A stretch of DNA of 64,000 nt from Bdellovibrio sp. 22V (lineage in GTDB: Bacteria; Bdellovibrionota; Bdellovibrionia; Bdellovibrionales; Bdellovibrionaceae): positions 2,852,001 through 2,916,000 of the forward strand of contig NZ_CP125854.1 of NCBI RefSeq assembly GCF_030169785.1, in the 5' to 3' direction. The translations under genes and the position numbers were made by a program. The stretch's first letter is position 1; each line of letters opens with the position of its first letter. The notes below the pieces were generated by a model that made no database searches, was not told the origin of the DNA, and was given only the letters and a program-made list of their open reading frames with translations. Of the stretch, positions 8,255 through 17,161 are shown piece by piece.

Positions 8255-9402
8255 AAAACCTCCGCCCATGGCAAGGCACGGGGATCTTTGCTGCAGACGT
8301 CTTTGATAAATAATCTGGTTGTGAACTTATCCGCCGTTGTTCTGCGCGACTGCAACCAGAAATCAAATTTTTCAGAGGAGTCTCGGCAGACGTTGTTAAT
8401 TTGCGCAAGGAAAATAAGCGGATCGCACTGAGTCCGAACGGAAGGCGCTTTGATAAACGGATTGTAGACTTCCATGGCTCTGGCCTGATGACGGATCAAC
8501 AAGGTTTCGCATTCTACGCGGGCATCAAGCATATTCAAAGATAAAATGCGGGGCGCCCCACTGGTTGCGGGATCTCCGGCAATCGCTGTGGGAATGATTT
8601 GCAAAAGTAATAAAACCGCGCATGCGATCGAAACGCTTTTCTTTTGCAAAGTTCCCCCGGACAGAACCGCGTCCCAGGATTCTTTGTAAAGCGGAATGAG
8701 CACGAAGATTCCCAAGAGCAAAAACATTGTCAAGGGATAGAAGTATCCGACGATGTGCCAGGAAAAAATATGAAATAAAACAAACTGAGCCAGCACCGAC
8801 CAGCGAATCCATCTGTTGGCGGAAAATAGGCCAAACACCAAGATGCACTCCAAGACCACTGCATAAAGCAAACTCAGATGCTGTAAAACCGGGGGAAGGA
8901 AGCTGGGAGTGATCAGAGCGACTCCAGAAAGCCACTCCGGATCGAATTTCAAAATGCCAGCGCCCCAATAAAAAATGCCCAGGAAGAAAGGGATGATGAT
9001 TTTCTTGTGCGGTAAAAACAAGAAGGCCACATGCGCGAAGAAACTCATGTAGTGATAATTTCCCATCAAGCCATAGGACAGAGACGTGAAAAAGATTTTC
9101 ACAGCCAGTAAAAGAATTAACGCGATAAAACCCCAGCGGCTTTTATTAAAAAAGAACAGACCTGCGCCAACAACTCCCAAGAGAGCATAGATTTGTAAGA
9201 AGTTGGCGGCGGAAATCGTGTTTGCAAAACGAAGCTCGTTACAAAAAGGAGCCAGGGGCCAGCAAAGGGGCGTACCGATTTCAGAAGCCTTCACGACAAG
9301 ATCCAAAGAACGATCCATCCAGAAGTACGCGCTTAAAACATGTGTGAGGCTTAAAAGACCGCCATAAACCTGCAGAGCTCTCGAAGACAGAATTTCTCTC
9401 AT
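8251..9402 (-). CDS. HTTM-like polytopic membrane protein, copy 2
   Basis: 383 residues from the ATG at 9402, which has AGGAG about 8 nt upstream and overlaps the pentapeptide stop (ATGA); the longer open frame lacks this support. It has about eight membrane segments, the HTTM-like motif WGAGILKFDPEWLSG, and GNYHY in a short loop as in copy 1. The C-terminal extracytoplasmic domain aligns with copy 1 around GDPATSG, RVEC, RTQCD, NVCRD and KDVC, giving four shared cysteines. It is therefore a paralogue of 1808-3016 in the same gene order. Function is unknown. Confidence 0.75.
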   Translation of the reverse strand: MREILSSRALQVYGGLLSLTHVLSAYFWMDRSLDLVVKASEIGTPLCWPLAPFCNELRFANTISAANFLQIYALLGVVGAGLFFFNKSRWGFIALILLLAVKIFFTSLSYGLMGNYHYMSFFAHVAFLFLPHKKIIIPFFLGIFYWGAGILKFDPEWLSGVALITPSFLPPVLQHLSLLYAVVLECILVFGLFSANRWIRWSVLAQFVLFHIFSWHIVGYFYPLTMFLLLGIFVLIPLYKESWDAVLSGGTLQKKSVSIACAVLLLLQIIPTAIAGDPATSGAPRILSLNMLDARVECETLLIRHQARAMEVYNPFIKAPSVRTQCDPLIFLAQINNVCRDSSEKFDFWLQSRRTTADKFTTRLFIKDVCSKDPRALPWAEVL

Positions 9403-9947
9403 TGCGACTCCTGCAGGACAATCACACGGATGTTCCATTTTTTAATTTTTTCAGGATCCAGTTTTGCCGCACTTCGCGCATCCATAGAACAGTTCTGAAA
9501 ACGGCTCGACACAAAATCAGCGCGGCTCAGGTCAACATTTATAAAGTGCACATTCTTGAAAACGCTCGAAACAAACCGAGATCCGTCGAGCTTGCTGTTA
9601 CGAAATTCCACATTGTCCAAAAGACAATGGGAGCATTTGAAACCGGAAAGATTGCTGTCTTTAAACTCGACGTCCAGGATTTCAACGCGTGAACCGCGAA
9701 CACCTTGAAGCTGCGAACGAAGCCATTTTGTATTGCGTAGAGACACTTGAAACCAAGTCCCTTCAAGAAAAGTGCTGTCTTTAAAAGTGGCGTTAATAAT
9801 TTGCGCCATCGCTAAGGGCTTCTCTTTGAAATCGAATCTTTCATGGATCTGGCCGCTGAGAGGGGATGGGCTTAAAGACGCTCCTAAAGTCGTCGGCGGA
9901 GCGAACAAGAGGCTAGAGAAAAGTCCAAAATAAACAAGAATTCTCAT
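9399..9947 (-). CDS. Exported pentapeptide-repeat protein, copy 2
   Basis: 182 residues with a Sec signal peptide (MRILVYFGLFSSLLFA...). The central part (about 50-165) has degenerate pentapeptide repeats (FKDSN-LSGFK, VEFRN-SKLDG-SRFVS-SVFKN-VHFIN-VDLSR-ADFVS-SRFQN). It pairs with the HTTM-like gene downstream exactly as copy 1 does, though here the repeat domain is longer and the third gene is a beta-propeller. A secreted or periplasmic beta-helix that works with the membrane protein is inferred. Confidence 0.8.
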   Translation of the reverse strand: MRILVYFGLFSSLLFAPPTTLGASLSPSPLSGQIHERFDFKEKPLAMAQIINATFKDSTFLEGTWFQVSLRNTKWLRSQLQGVRGSRVEILDVEFKDSNLSGFKCSHCLLDNVEFRNSKLDGSRFVSSVFKNVHFINVDLSRADFVSSRFQNCSMDARSAAKLDPEKIKKWNIRVIVLQESQ

Positions 9948-10022
9948 AATGAAACAATCATGACAGTTTTTTAAGTCCAGAACAATCCAGATTTTCTGTG
10001 TAATTCCGATAAGTAGAACGTG

Positions 10023-13000
10023 ATGCTTGTACGTCTATCTTTGTATATCACAATTCTCGCTCTTACCGGGTGTATGAACGCCCGGCTCGATGTCTTTAGT
10101 TCTGATCTTAGAAGCACGGCTGCGCTGAATCCAGCATATAAATCTTCCGATGTCATTCCGGTACGCTGGCAAACGGCGAGTGGAAACATGTCTCCTGATT
10201 TTCTGCGCTTGGAATACTCCGACGACGGAGGAATGACTTGGACAACAGTAGAGTCGAGCTTATCAAATACGGGCTCTTACGATTGGAACGTGTCGGCTTT
10301 GACTGAACAAAGTTATAAAGTGCGACTTGTTGCGGTTATTCGCGGCACGGAAGAGATCGTGGATCTTGGAAGTTTCATTATTGATGACCAGACTCCTGTG
10401 ATTGGTGCCAATCAAACTATTTCCGTAACTGAAGATACGGTGCAAAATTTTACGTTGAATACGCCGACGGAAAATGACCAGTTTCACATTGTCTTCATGA
10501 CGACGCCGACAAAGGGAACTCTTACGGGATGTATTGCGAATTCGGCGGTCCTGAATTGTACATACACTCCGGATGCAGATAATGAAACGGATGATTCTTT
10601 CACCTATAAAATAGTCGACCGTGCCGGCAACGAATCTGTTGTGGCGACGGTGACTTTAGACATTCAGCCTGTGAATGACGTGCCTGTGATCAATACGCTG
10701 GCGTGTGCGTCTTCAGTCGGAGAGAACATTCTTTATTCGTGCACGATTGCGGCAACGGATATCGACTTACCTTCGCCCTTGACCCTGGCTTATTATCTTG
10801 ATGCCACGACGACGTGCGGAGGCTGGCTGTCAATCAACTCTTCAACCGGAGAAGTCAGCGGGACCCCCACAGCGGCTGAAGTGGGTACTACATGTAATGT
10901 CGACGTTTACGCTGAAGACAATGTCGGTGGTCAGAGTGCACGCTTCTCATGGAGTATTTCGATCACCAACTCTCCGCCAATCATTAATGTCACGGGAGCT
11001 CCTTTTAGTATTTCCGAAGATGCGGCTTTGGCTGTTGTTATTCCTGATGCTAATATCTCTTCTATCGAAGAAGGTGGCGGCAGTGTTTATAGTTTGGTGG
11101 CGCCGACAGTCGCGGGCGACAAGTGTGAAGATCATGCGATGGCTCCGGCTGCGACAAATCTGACTATCGATGCGACAACGGGTGCTATCAGCTTTAGGCC
11201 GGCGGCTGACTATCAGGGAACATGTCAGATTCGTATTGCTCTGACAGATACGTTCCCATCCACGGGTTATGCAGATATTGCGATCACTGTGAATAACGTG
11301 CAGGACGTTCCTGTCGTATCCAGCAGTCTTGCGCCTTGTTCGGCAACGGCGACGGAAGATGTTGCGTATACTTGCACGATTCCTGTGACAGATCCTGATC
11401 CAGAAAATTTAACGGTGACAAGAGACGCTGCGGACACGTGTGCGTGGATCACCGCAACTCCGTCTGCCGACGGACGAAGTGTGGCAATCTCGGGAACGCC
11501 TGTGAATGCGAATTTCGGTCCGTGCACTTTAGCGATCAAGGCGACAGATACTTTGGCTGCTTCCGATACCGAGTCTTTGGTTATCTCTGTGGTGAATGCA
11601 GCACCGACTTTGACGATCGGTGTTCCTGATGAGTTGACGGAAGATGATCCCGCGTTTGCCAGCGCCAGTGTTGAAGTCTTGGCGGATGCGGATGTGACTT
11701 CGCTTGACGAAGGTGATGGAACTTACGCGCTTGTTTTCACAGGTCTATCGGGCACGGCGTGTAATGACGCTTCTGTTGTGGCGACTCCGGCAACGGATAT
11801 CACGATCAATGCGACGACGGGCGCTGTTAGCATTAAACCCTTGGCACAATATTTCGGAAGCTGTTTTGCGAAAATCAGTTTCGATGACGGCAACGGTGAA
11901 CCGAACTCGGTGCTGGAACAAGAAATCGAGATTATCGTAAACCCTGTCAACGATGCGCCAGCGATTACCGCGATTCCGACAAGTCACGAGATTCTTTTGA
12001 ATCCTTCGGGCACGACAAATTCAAATTTCGATTTGACAGTTGACGTGGGGCCGCCGAATGAAAATGCCCAGAATTTAAATTTGGTTTGTACAAATTCAAA
12101 TCCATCGCGGTTGACGGTCGATTGTTCACAATTACGCACAGGTGATGGAACAATGACGGTGTATTTGACTGCGACGGCAGGGCTTGACACAAGTGCGGTT
12201 GTTACGGTGAAAGTTCAAGATGACGCCGGTGGTACGTACGAGTCGACGGTAGCGACCGTCAACGTTACGATGACGGATGCCGTTGTGTTGCCTGCGATTG
12301 CCTCAGATGAAGCGAACTATAATATTTATGCGACGGCGAATGCGCAATATGGCGCGGCCGTTGCTGGATCGACTCGTACTTTCGTGGTCACTGTCAACAG
12401 TGGCGCCAAAGTCTATAGTACAAATCCTGCTCTGCCGGCGATGGAGACTGGAACTCTTGCCACGGGAGCGCGCGTTCGTTTAATCAACAACGGTCAAATT
12501 ATTGGCGCAGCAGGAGCGGGCGGGAGTGCCGCGACGGGAGCGCCAGGCTCTTTACGTCAAGGGCAAACAGGCGGAACCGCGTTTAAAATTTCGAGCATGT
12601 TGGCGAATGTTACGATTCTCAACAATGGCGTGATCTATGGTGGTGGCGGCGGCGGCGGACGCGGTGGAACTAACAACTCCGACGCGGGAGCGGGCGGTGC
12701 CGGAGGCGTGGGTGAAGGCGCCTTCTCGACGGCGCAAAACGGAGCGGCCGGTGTCGGTGGAATTCTTGGTGGTGGCAGCGCGAGCAGTACAGCTGCGGGA
12801 AATACAGAGACGGGCGACTATGCTCCTTCTAATGGTGTTGCGATAATTAACGGAAGCGCAGGCCAAGGTGGTAGCACATGTTTTGTCGGCTCCGCTTTGG
12901 GTAATAATCCAGGTGAGGCTAAATTCGGCCGCGGAGGATTCGGTGCAGGCTTCGGCGGTGGTGCCGGTGGCTGTGCGGTTCAGTATGGCGGCGGCGGCGG

Positions 13001-13355
13001 CGGCGGTTATTTTGGTGGTGGCGGTGGAGCCGGCGGTTTAGCTGATAATAACGATGCGGGAAATTTAAATACAGACACGAACGGATACAACGGAGGACAC
13101 GGTGGGGCCGCTATTGAAGTCCCCAACTCAGTCACTGATCCGAGCGGTATCAATATCGTGATTACTCCTGGCGGAGGCAGTCAGATCGCGGGAGTTGTCT
13201 GGAATGATATTTCTGGATTTTATTTAACGACGATTTCGAATGACTCGGATGTCGACAGTCGCAGTATGGGGTTCTCTCCGACGGGCGCACAAGATGTCAA
13301 TGCTCCCGCCGGTCTGGTTCTGTGGAACAACGGCCGCGGCAAAGCATACCGCTAA
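10023..13355 (+). CDS. Large surface lipoprotein with cadherin-like repeats and Gly-rich region
   Basis: 1110 residues with a short lipoprotein signal ending LTGC (Cys17). Residues about 25-130 resemble an Ig/FN3-like module. They are followed by about six tandem cadherin/dystroglycan-like beta modules (recurrent VNDVPVI or VNDAPAI, EDxxxxxxxP, TIDATTGAISFxP). Residues about 825-1030 (12490-13120) are extremely Gly-rich (GGGGGGG runs), followed by a short C-terminal beta region. Such proteins act as extended surface adhesins or stalks; that role is inferred. A GTG at 10020 precedes the ATG at 10023; the ribosome site is weak for both. The stop abuts the convergent lipoprotein gene with no gap. 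Confidence 0.75.
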   Translation: MLVRLSLYITILALTGCMNARLDVFSSDLRSTAALNPAYKSSDVIPVRWQTASGNMSPDFLRLEYSDDGGMTWTTVESSLSNTGSYDWNVSALTEQSYKVRLVAVIRGTEEIVDLGSFIIDDQTPVIGANQTISVTEDTVQNFTLNTPTENDQFHIVFMTTPTKGTLTGCIANSAVLNCTYTPDADNETDDSFTYKIVDRAGNESVVATVTLDIQPVNDVPVINTLACASSVGENILYSCTIAATDIDLPSPLTLAYYLDATTTCGGWLSINSSTGEVSGTPTAAEVGTTCNVDVYAEDNVGGQSARFSWSISITNSPPIINVTGAPFSISEDAALAVVIPDANISSIEEGGGSVYSLVAPTVAGDKCEDHAMAPAATNLTIDATTGAISFRPAADYQGTCQIRIALTDTFPSTGYADIAITVNNVQDVPVVSSSLAPCSATATEDVAYTCTIPVTDPDPENLTVTRDAADTCAWITATPSADGRSVAISGTPVNANFGPCTLAIKATDTLAASDTESLVISVVNAAPTLTIGVPDELTEDDPAFASASVEVLADADVTSLDEGDGTYALVFTGLSGTACNDASVVATPATDITINATTGAVSIKPLAQYFGSCFAKISFDDGNGEPNSVLEQEIEIIVNPVNDAPAITAIPTSHEILLNPSGTTNSNFDLTVDVGPPNENAQNLNLVCTNSNPSRLTVDCSQLRTGDGTMTVYLTATAGLDTSAVVTVKVQDDAGGTYESTVATVNVTMTDAVVLPAIASDEANYNIYATANAQYGAAVAGSTRTFVVTVNSGAKVYSTNPALPAMETGTLATGARVRLINNGQIIGAAGAGGSAATGAPGSLRQGQTGGTAFKISSMLANVTILNNGVIYGGGGGGGRGGTNNSDAGAGGAGGVGEGAFSTAQNGAAGVGGILGGGSASSTAAGNTETGDYAPSNGVAIINGSAGQGGSTCFVGSALGNNPGEAKFGRGGFGAGFGGGAGGCAVQYGGGGGGGYFGGGGGAGGLADNNDAGNLNTDTNGYNGGHGGAAIEVPNSVTDPSGINIVITPGGGSQIAGVVWNDISGFYLTTISNDSDVDSRSMGFSPTGAQDVNAPAGLVLWNNGRGKAYR

Positions 13356-13871
13356 TTACATTTTCAAATGCAATTGTCCTAAAGCCTGATCAAGATTTTT
13401 AAAGAACAAGCTCAGGCTTTCTTCATAAGCTTTCGTAATGTCCGTGCCCATTTTAAATCCAAAAGGATGGCGGAGTTCATAACAACCGCTGGCTTCGGCA
13501 TTGAGTTTCGCTTTCTTGGGAATAATCAAAGAACCGGAAATACGCACGCAGCCCTCTTTAAACTTATTCATTTGCGTGTCGTGAATGGAAACAACTAAAG
13601 AGTTTGCACCCGATGCTTGAACCGTGATTTTCTCTTTGGCCAGGGCTTCAGTGATAGCTTTATTCAGTTCCGCACGCAGTTCTTCCGAGTTGTTTTTAAA
13701 CTCTGGTTTGCGCTCGTCGATAATACTTAAAGAAAGAGTCCGTCGCTCCAGTCCACTAAAGGGCGGCACCTGAATTTTTGCAGCATCCACTGCGGGAACA
13801 TCTTTGATGGATTTGCCTGTCATCGCACAAGCGGAAAGAAGAAGACACGAAAGTAAAAGAGAAAGTCTCAT
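13356..13871 (-). CDS. Putative lipoprotein (YajG-like)
   Basis: 171 residues with a lipobox LSAC (Cys15). The layout resembles YajG/LptE-like small lipoproteins: an early beta strand with IDER, an N-terminal helix (LRAELNKAITEALAKE), and a Cys pair (GCVRIS...SGCYEL) that could form a disulphide. No catalytic motif is seen. Its stop codon directly abuts that of the convergent 1110-residue surface protein. Function is unknown; outer-membrane or periplasmic location is inferred. Confidence 0.65.
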   Translation of the reverse strand: MRLSLLLSCLLLSACAMTGKSIKDVPAVDAAKIQVPPFSGLERRTLSLSIIDERKPEFKNNSEELRAELNKAITEALAKEKITVQASGANSLVVSIHDTQMNKFKEGCVRISGSLIIPKKAKLNAEASGCYELRHPFGFKMGTDITKAYEESLSLFFKNLDQALGQLHLKM

Positions 13872-13935
13872 GCTGGTTTCCTTAAGAGTGTTTTCCTAAA
13901 GTATGCAGTAAGACCTTCTCTTTTGTAAATAGTCA

Positions 13936-14388
13936 TTAATGAGACGCGCTAGTGCTGTGCAATGACGGATGAAAATCGATATCCAGAGTGATTTCCATAT
14001 TCAACGCTTTTGAAACGGGACAGTTTTTCTTAGCATCCTGCGCGATCGCTTCAAAAGTTTTGGCGTCGACATCGGGAACCTGTGCGCGCAGTTTCAATTT
14101 TGAAGAAGTGATTTCAAAACCTTCGCCTTTTTTTGTGAGGGACACCGTTGCGGAGGTTTCAAGGCTGTCAGCGATAAAGCCTTTTTTTGCTAACGCTCCG
14201 GCAAGAGCCATAGTGAAGCACCCGGCATGAGCCGCACCGATCAACTCTTCCGGATTTGTACCGGGAGTATTTTCAAATCGTGTGGCAAATGAGTATGGTG
14301 TGCTTTTAATTGCGCCACTTTCTGTCGAAAGTTCGCCTCGGCCATTTTGTAAATTTCCTCTCCAGATTGCAGTCGCTCTTCTATCCAT
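13936..14388 (-). CDS. osmC: OsmC-family peroxidase
   Basis: 150 residues. OsmC proteins reduce organic hydroperoxides using two cysteines. Here these are Cys57 (in HAGCFTMAL) and Cys123 (in NCPVSKAL), in the family's normal places, and the N-terminus (RRATAIWRGNLQNG, then STESG) is typical of OsmC rather than Ohr. The ATG at 14388 is chosen because AGGAGG lies 6 nt upstream and it gives the usual length; 60 nt of open frame precedes it. The neighbouring BON and YflT-like genes fit an osmotic/oxidative stress context. Confidence 0.92.
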   Translation of the reverse strand: MDRRATAIWRGNLQNGRGELSTESGAIKSTPYSFATRFENTPGTNPEELIGAAHAGCFTMALAGALAKKGFIADSLETSATVSLTKKGEGFEITSSKLKLRAQVPDVDAKTFEAIAQDAKKNCPVSKALNMEITLDIDFHPSLHSTSASH

Positions 14389-14525
14389 AGTTCCTCCTGT
14401 GAACGGCAATTGTATGACGGCATCCTGGAACAAGAAAGACCGCCGCAAAAATACAAAGATGCAAACTTACATCTAGGGAAAGAACTCGGAGTCGTAATAA
14501 CCTGGCTTAAGAATCGGAGGACAAT

Positions 14526-14927
14526 ATGAAAGTGATGACATTGATGTTGGCATTGCTATTGGTTCCCGCGCTAGGATTTGCCAAAGGGACCAGTCAGACG
14601 TCGCAAACAGGCAGTACGATGAATAAGGCCAGCGATGAAGCCGCCTCCATGGAAAAAGACGCCATGGACAGCTCTCGTAAAACGGCCATGGACCAGGGGA
14701 AAACGGAAAAAGACACCGCGTTGACCCGCACGATTCGCGAGCGCATTAACGCCGATAAATCTTTATCAACGCGAGCGAAAAATATCACCATTATTACAAA
14801 TAATGGAAAGGTGCTGCTGAAAGGAACCGTCGCGTCTGATCAGGAGCAAGCGAAAGTAGAAGAAATTGCGAAGAAAACCGCGGGCGCACAAACCGTGACG
14901 AATCAAACTGATGTAGCAACGGAATAA
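14526..14927 (+). CDS. Periplasmic BON-domain protein
   Basis: 133 residues with a Sec signal peptide ending ALGFAKG, a low-complexity Ser/Met/Lys linker (about 25-65) and one C-terminal BON domain (about 65-130: TIRERINAD, ITIITNNGKVLLKGTV, AxxVEEIAKKTAGAQTVTN). BON domains bind phospholipid and are common in OsmY-like stress proteins. GGAGG precedes the ATG. The next gene begins 13 nt downstream, so an operon is likely. Confidence 0.88.
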   Translation: MKVMTLMLALLLVPALGFAKGTSQTSQTGSTMNKASDEAASMEKDAMDSSRKTAMDQGKTEKDTALTRTIRERINADKSLSTRAKNITIITNNGKVLLKGTVASDQEQAKVEEIAKKTAGAQTVTNQTDVATE

Positions 14928-14940
14928 AACGGAGGAACAC

Positions 14941-15510
14941 ATGCCAAAACAAGGAAGAAAAGTTGTTTTTGGAATTTTCCAAAACAGAATGAGTCTTGAA
15001 AACTGTGTCAACAATTTGAAGGCGGAAGGATTTCGTCCTGAAGACGTTTCGGTGTTGATGCCGGATAAAGGCGACACCAAAACTTTCGCTCATGAAAAAG
15101 GAACGAAAGCTCCAGAAGGTGCGGCCATTGGAGGCGGCACAGGAGCGGTGCTTGGTGGCACATTGGGATGGCTTGTCGGAGTTGGAGCCGTGGCAACGAT
15201 CCCAGCTTTGGGACCTTTGGTCGCGGCCGGACCGATCATGAGTGCGCTTGCCGGGCTTGGTGCCGGAGCCGCCGTCGGCGGAGTCGCGGGTGCTTTAGCG
15301 GGCATCGGTATTCCTGAATACGAAGCCAAAAGATATGAAAAGATGGTCAAGGACGGCGGTATTCTTCTCTCTGTTCACGTGGATGACGAAGAGTGGGAAG
15401 ATAAGGCTGAAAGAGTTCTTGAAAATGCTGGCGCCAAAGATATTTCTAACTCACGCGAGGTGAGTCAGAAATCGGCTGGCAGCAAGACGGATCGCTATCA
15501 TCATCCCTAG
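14941..15510 (+). CDS. YflT/general-stress-like protein with Gly-rich membrane segments
   Basis: 189 residues. The N-terminal part (about 8-45) has the fold signature of general-stress YflT/ActD-like domains (VFGIFQNRMSLENCVNNLKAEGF--EDVSVLMPD). Two Gly/Ala-rich hydrophobic stretches (about 60-120) follow, then GIPEYEAKRYEKMVKDGGILLSV, which repeats the domain's second half. Similar proteins are often labelled ActD-like but lack the rest of the Act complex here. It shares an operon with the BON gene (GGAGG before the ATG) and ends at a terminator. Confidence 0.75.
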   Translation: MPKQGRKVVFGIFQNRMSLENCVNNLKAEGFRPEDVSVLMPDKGDTKTFAHEKGTKAPEGAAIGGGTGAVLGGTLGWLVGVGAVATIPALGPLVAAGPIMSALAGLGAGAAVGGVAGALAGIGIPEYEAKRYEKMVKDGGILLSVHVDDEEWEDKAERVLENAGAKDISNSREVSQKSAGSKTDRYHHP

Positions 15511-15539
15511 TTAGACTTGGGCTGAAGAGAGCGAAGGAG

Positions 15540-15568
15540 GCGGCCAGGAGTCCTGGTCGCTTTTTTTT
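15540..15568 (+). terminator. Rho-independent terminator of the BON/YflT operon
   Basis: A GC-rich inverted repeat (CGGCCAGGA facing TCCTGGTCG) is followed at once by eight T residues, 30 nt past the stop at 15510. The convergent TIGR02147 gene ends at 15575. Confidence 0.85.
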
Positions 15569-15574
15569 AATGTC

Positions 15575-16351
15575 TTAAGGGTCATCCGGAATCGTTTTTG
15601 TGACCGGGACGAAATTGACGTTAAGTAAAAACACTTCCTTTTTAGAGACGTTGGCTCGTCCCAGATACTCCTCGCACTCGCGAACAAACGAAAGAGATTT
15701 GGCCAGGATATAATCTCTATCCTCTTCCGAGGCCGCCACAAGCAAATAACCACACGAAATCTTCTCTAAAGGTAAACTGCTTACGGAATTACCAACAATT
15801 TTGAGAAATTCGTTGTGAGTTCGAAGCATAGATTCACGGCTGCTGTCGTCGGCGAACTTAATCTGGTTACTATGGGTAGGAATGAGTTTGTTAAACTGAT
15901 TTCGTTTAATGGCTTCGATCTTAAGCAAATCTTCAAGGGCTTGCGTCGTCTCTGCAATTGAAATTCCCAGTCTTTTTGCTATCCAAGCCGGGTCTTCACA
16001 AAAGTTCTCGGTCTGCATAAGCTCCAAAATGGCGATGTGAAACCAGCTTGATAGTGGCGCTCTCAAAGCCGAAGTGTCCACGTGAAATGTCGAGAAGCTG
16101 GTGTAATTTTGATTGTCCAAAAGTTGAAGCAGTTCTTCGTTTTGGGCGAAGGCAGCTTTTAGTTTCGCCATAGTCTTCGCCGAGATTCGTCTTTTTCCTT
16201 TGAGAATTTCATTGAGAGTTGTGCTAGTCAGGCCGATTTGATTTGCGAAGGCCCTTTGGGAGAAGCGGGGGTTTTTTTGTTTCTTGTGTTCAATAATACG
16301 AGCAAGAAACTCTTTAATGTCATACTGAAGTATTTTACCAACGTTGCTCAT
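15575..16351 (-). CDS. TIGR02147/DUF4423 transcriptional regulator A
   Basis: 258 residues. The family, expanded in Bdellovibrio and Fibrobacter, joins an N-terminal Cro/CI-like helix-turn-helix to a DUF4423 region. Here the HTH lies at about 28-72 (NPRFSQRAFANQIGL, then TLNEILKGKRRIS). A winged-helix-like middle part (about 100-150: WIAKRLGISIAETTQALEDLL) and a C-terminal domain ending VFLLNVNFVPVTK follow. Two paralogues lie within 2.5 kb. A perfect palindrome at 16437-16459 lies 86 nt upstream, so auto- or cross-regulation is plausible. Targets are not known. Confidence 0.88.
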   Translation of the reverse strand: MSNVGKILQYDIKEFLARIIEHKKQKNPRFSQRAFANQIGLTSTTLNEILKGKRRISAKTMAKLKAAFAQNEELLQLLDNQNYTSFSTFHVDTSALRAPLSSWFHIAILELMQTENFCEDPAWIAKRLGISIAETTQALEDLLKIEAIKRNQFNKLIPTHSNQIKFADDSSRESMLRTHNEFLKIVGNSVSSLPLEKISCGYLLVAASEEDRDYILAKSLSFVRECEEYLGRANVSKKEVFLLNVNFVPVTKTIPDDP

Positions 16352-16436
16352 CTTAGACTTTCTGAAAATTCAAATCGATAGTCAGAAAATTTTTTTACAA
16401 TCTTTCAATGTGGTTTACTAGAGTAGAAAAAATTTT

Positions 16437-16459
16437 GTGTTCTGATTTAATCAGAACAC
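16437..16459. promoter_or_regulatory. Palindromic operator candidate 1 (between KH gene and regulator A)
   Basis: A perfect 11-bp inverted repeat around a single centre base; the 19-bp core is GTTCTGATTTAATCAGAAC. It is upstream of regulator A and 14 bp past the KH gene stop. On the minus strand an A4T6 tract follows, so it could alternatively work as a weak terminator for the KH gene. Confidence 0.65.
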
Positions 16460-16473
16460 CTCTCGAGTCAGTG

Positions 16474-16791
16474 TTATCGATCCTGTCTATAGTAAGGAAT
16501 TTCAATAACTGATCTAAGTCCCTTCTTGGCCATAATTGATGCAATCACGTGTCGAAGACCCATGATGTTTTTTCCGCCGGCTCCGATAAGTCGGCTAATG
16601 GCTTCTTTGCTACAGTCGACAACAAAAACCGTTGTTTTTTCTCCTACAGAAAATCGAACACTGACACTTTGAGGGTCATCCACCATTCTCTTAATGATGC
16701 CTTCCAAAAGAGTTCTTGTTTCTTCTCGCAATTCAGTGGATGGATCCGCGTTTCTTTTGTGGAAGACAGGTATAACTTTCGCCTCTGACAT
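16474..16791 (-). CDS. KH-domain RNA-binding protein (KhpA-like)
   Basis: 105 residues. One type-II-like KH domain fills residues about 25-100, with the RNA-contacting GxxG loop at G70-A-G-G73 (LIGAGGKN). KhpA proteins are usually about 75 residues; the extra here is an N-terminal tail of about 20 residues. It stands alone between two TIGR02147 regulators and is flanked by palindromic sites on both sides, whereas khpA is normally in an rpsP-rimM-trmD context. A post-transcriptional role within this locus is inferred. Confidence 0.82.
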   Translation of the reverse strand: MSEAKVIPVFHKRNADPSTELREETRTLLEGIIKRMVDDPQSVSVRFSVGEKTTVFVVDCSKEAISRLIGAGGKNIMGLRHVIASIMAKKGLRSVIEIPYYRQDR

Positions 16792-17161
16792 GGAATTCTC
16801 CAGTATATGAGTATTAATTTAGTATTACTCTCGGACGAAATTGATTCTTAGAAAAGGTTATTAAAGTAAAGGTACTGTGGCAAAGCGAACAAAACGTTCT
16901 GCTCAAATTAGAATCACGGGCGTCATAATTCTCGAATTACTGTTCTATTTTTCAGAACATCTCTAAGCAAGGCATGACTTTTTCTGAATTGAGATGTTCT
17001 GAAAAAACAGAACAGTAAAAAATCTCATAAAGATTCCGGGTCTCGCTCTCCTTCTTATTTGTCCGCTAAAATATTTATACAGGGGGGTGTTTACGGATTT
17101 GCATTCTCCTGACAAGCACATCTTACTTCGGTTTTTTCTGATCGTTTAAAAGGGGACTTGA
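16792..17161. promoter_or_regulatory. 370-bp intergenic control region between KH gene and regulator B
   Basis: This AT-rich divergent spacer holds no gene. It contains two inverted repeats of the GTTCT...AGAAC type: 16941-16959 (6-bp arms, TGTTCT/AGAACA) and 16995-17014 (7-bp arms, TGTTCTG/CAGAACA, 6-nt spacer). There are also half-sites near 16896-16915, 16980 and 17137. Spacing of the two repeats is 1-2 bp shorter than the 19-bp form seen elsewhere. I could not assign convincing -10/-35 boxes. Confidence 0.55.

Noticed and set aside
10005-10012. TCCGATAA upstream of the large Gly-rich lipoprotein
   Set aside because: No -35 at the right spacing and too close to the start codon.
16439-16457. 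The palindrome as a LexA box
   Set aside because: The delta-type and Firmicute LexA patterns I know differ from GTTCTG-N7-CAGAAC, and no SOS gene adjoins the sites.
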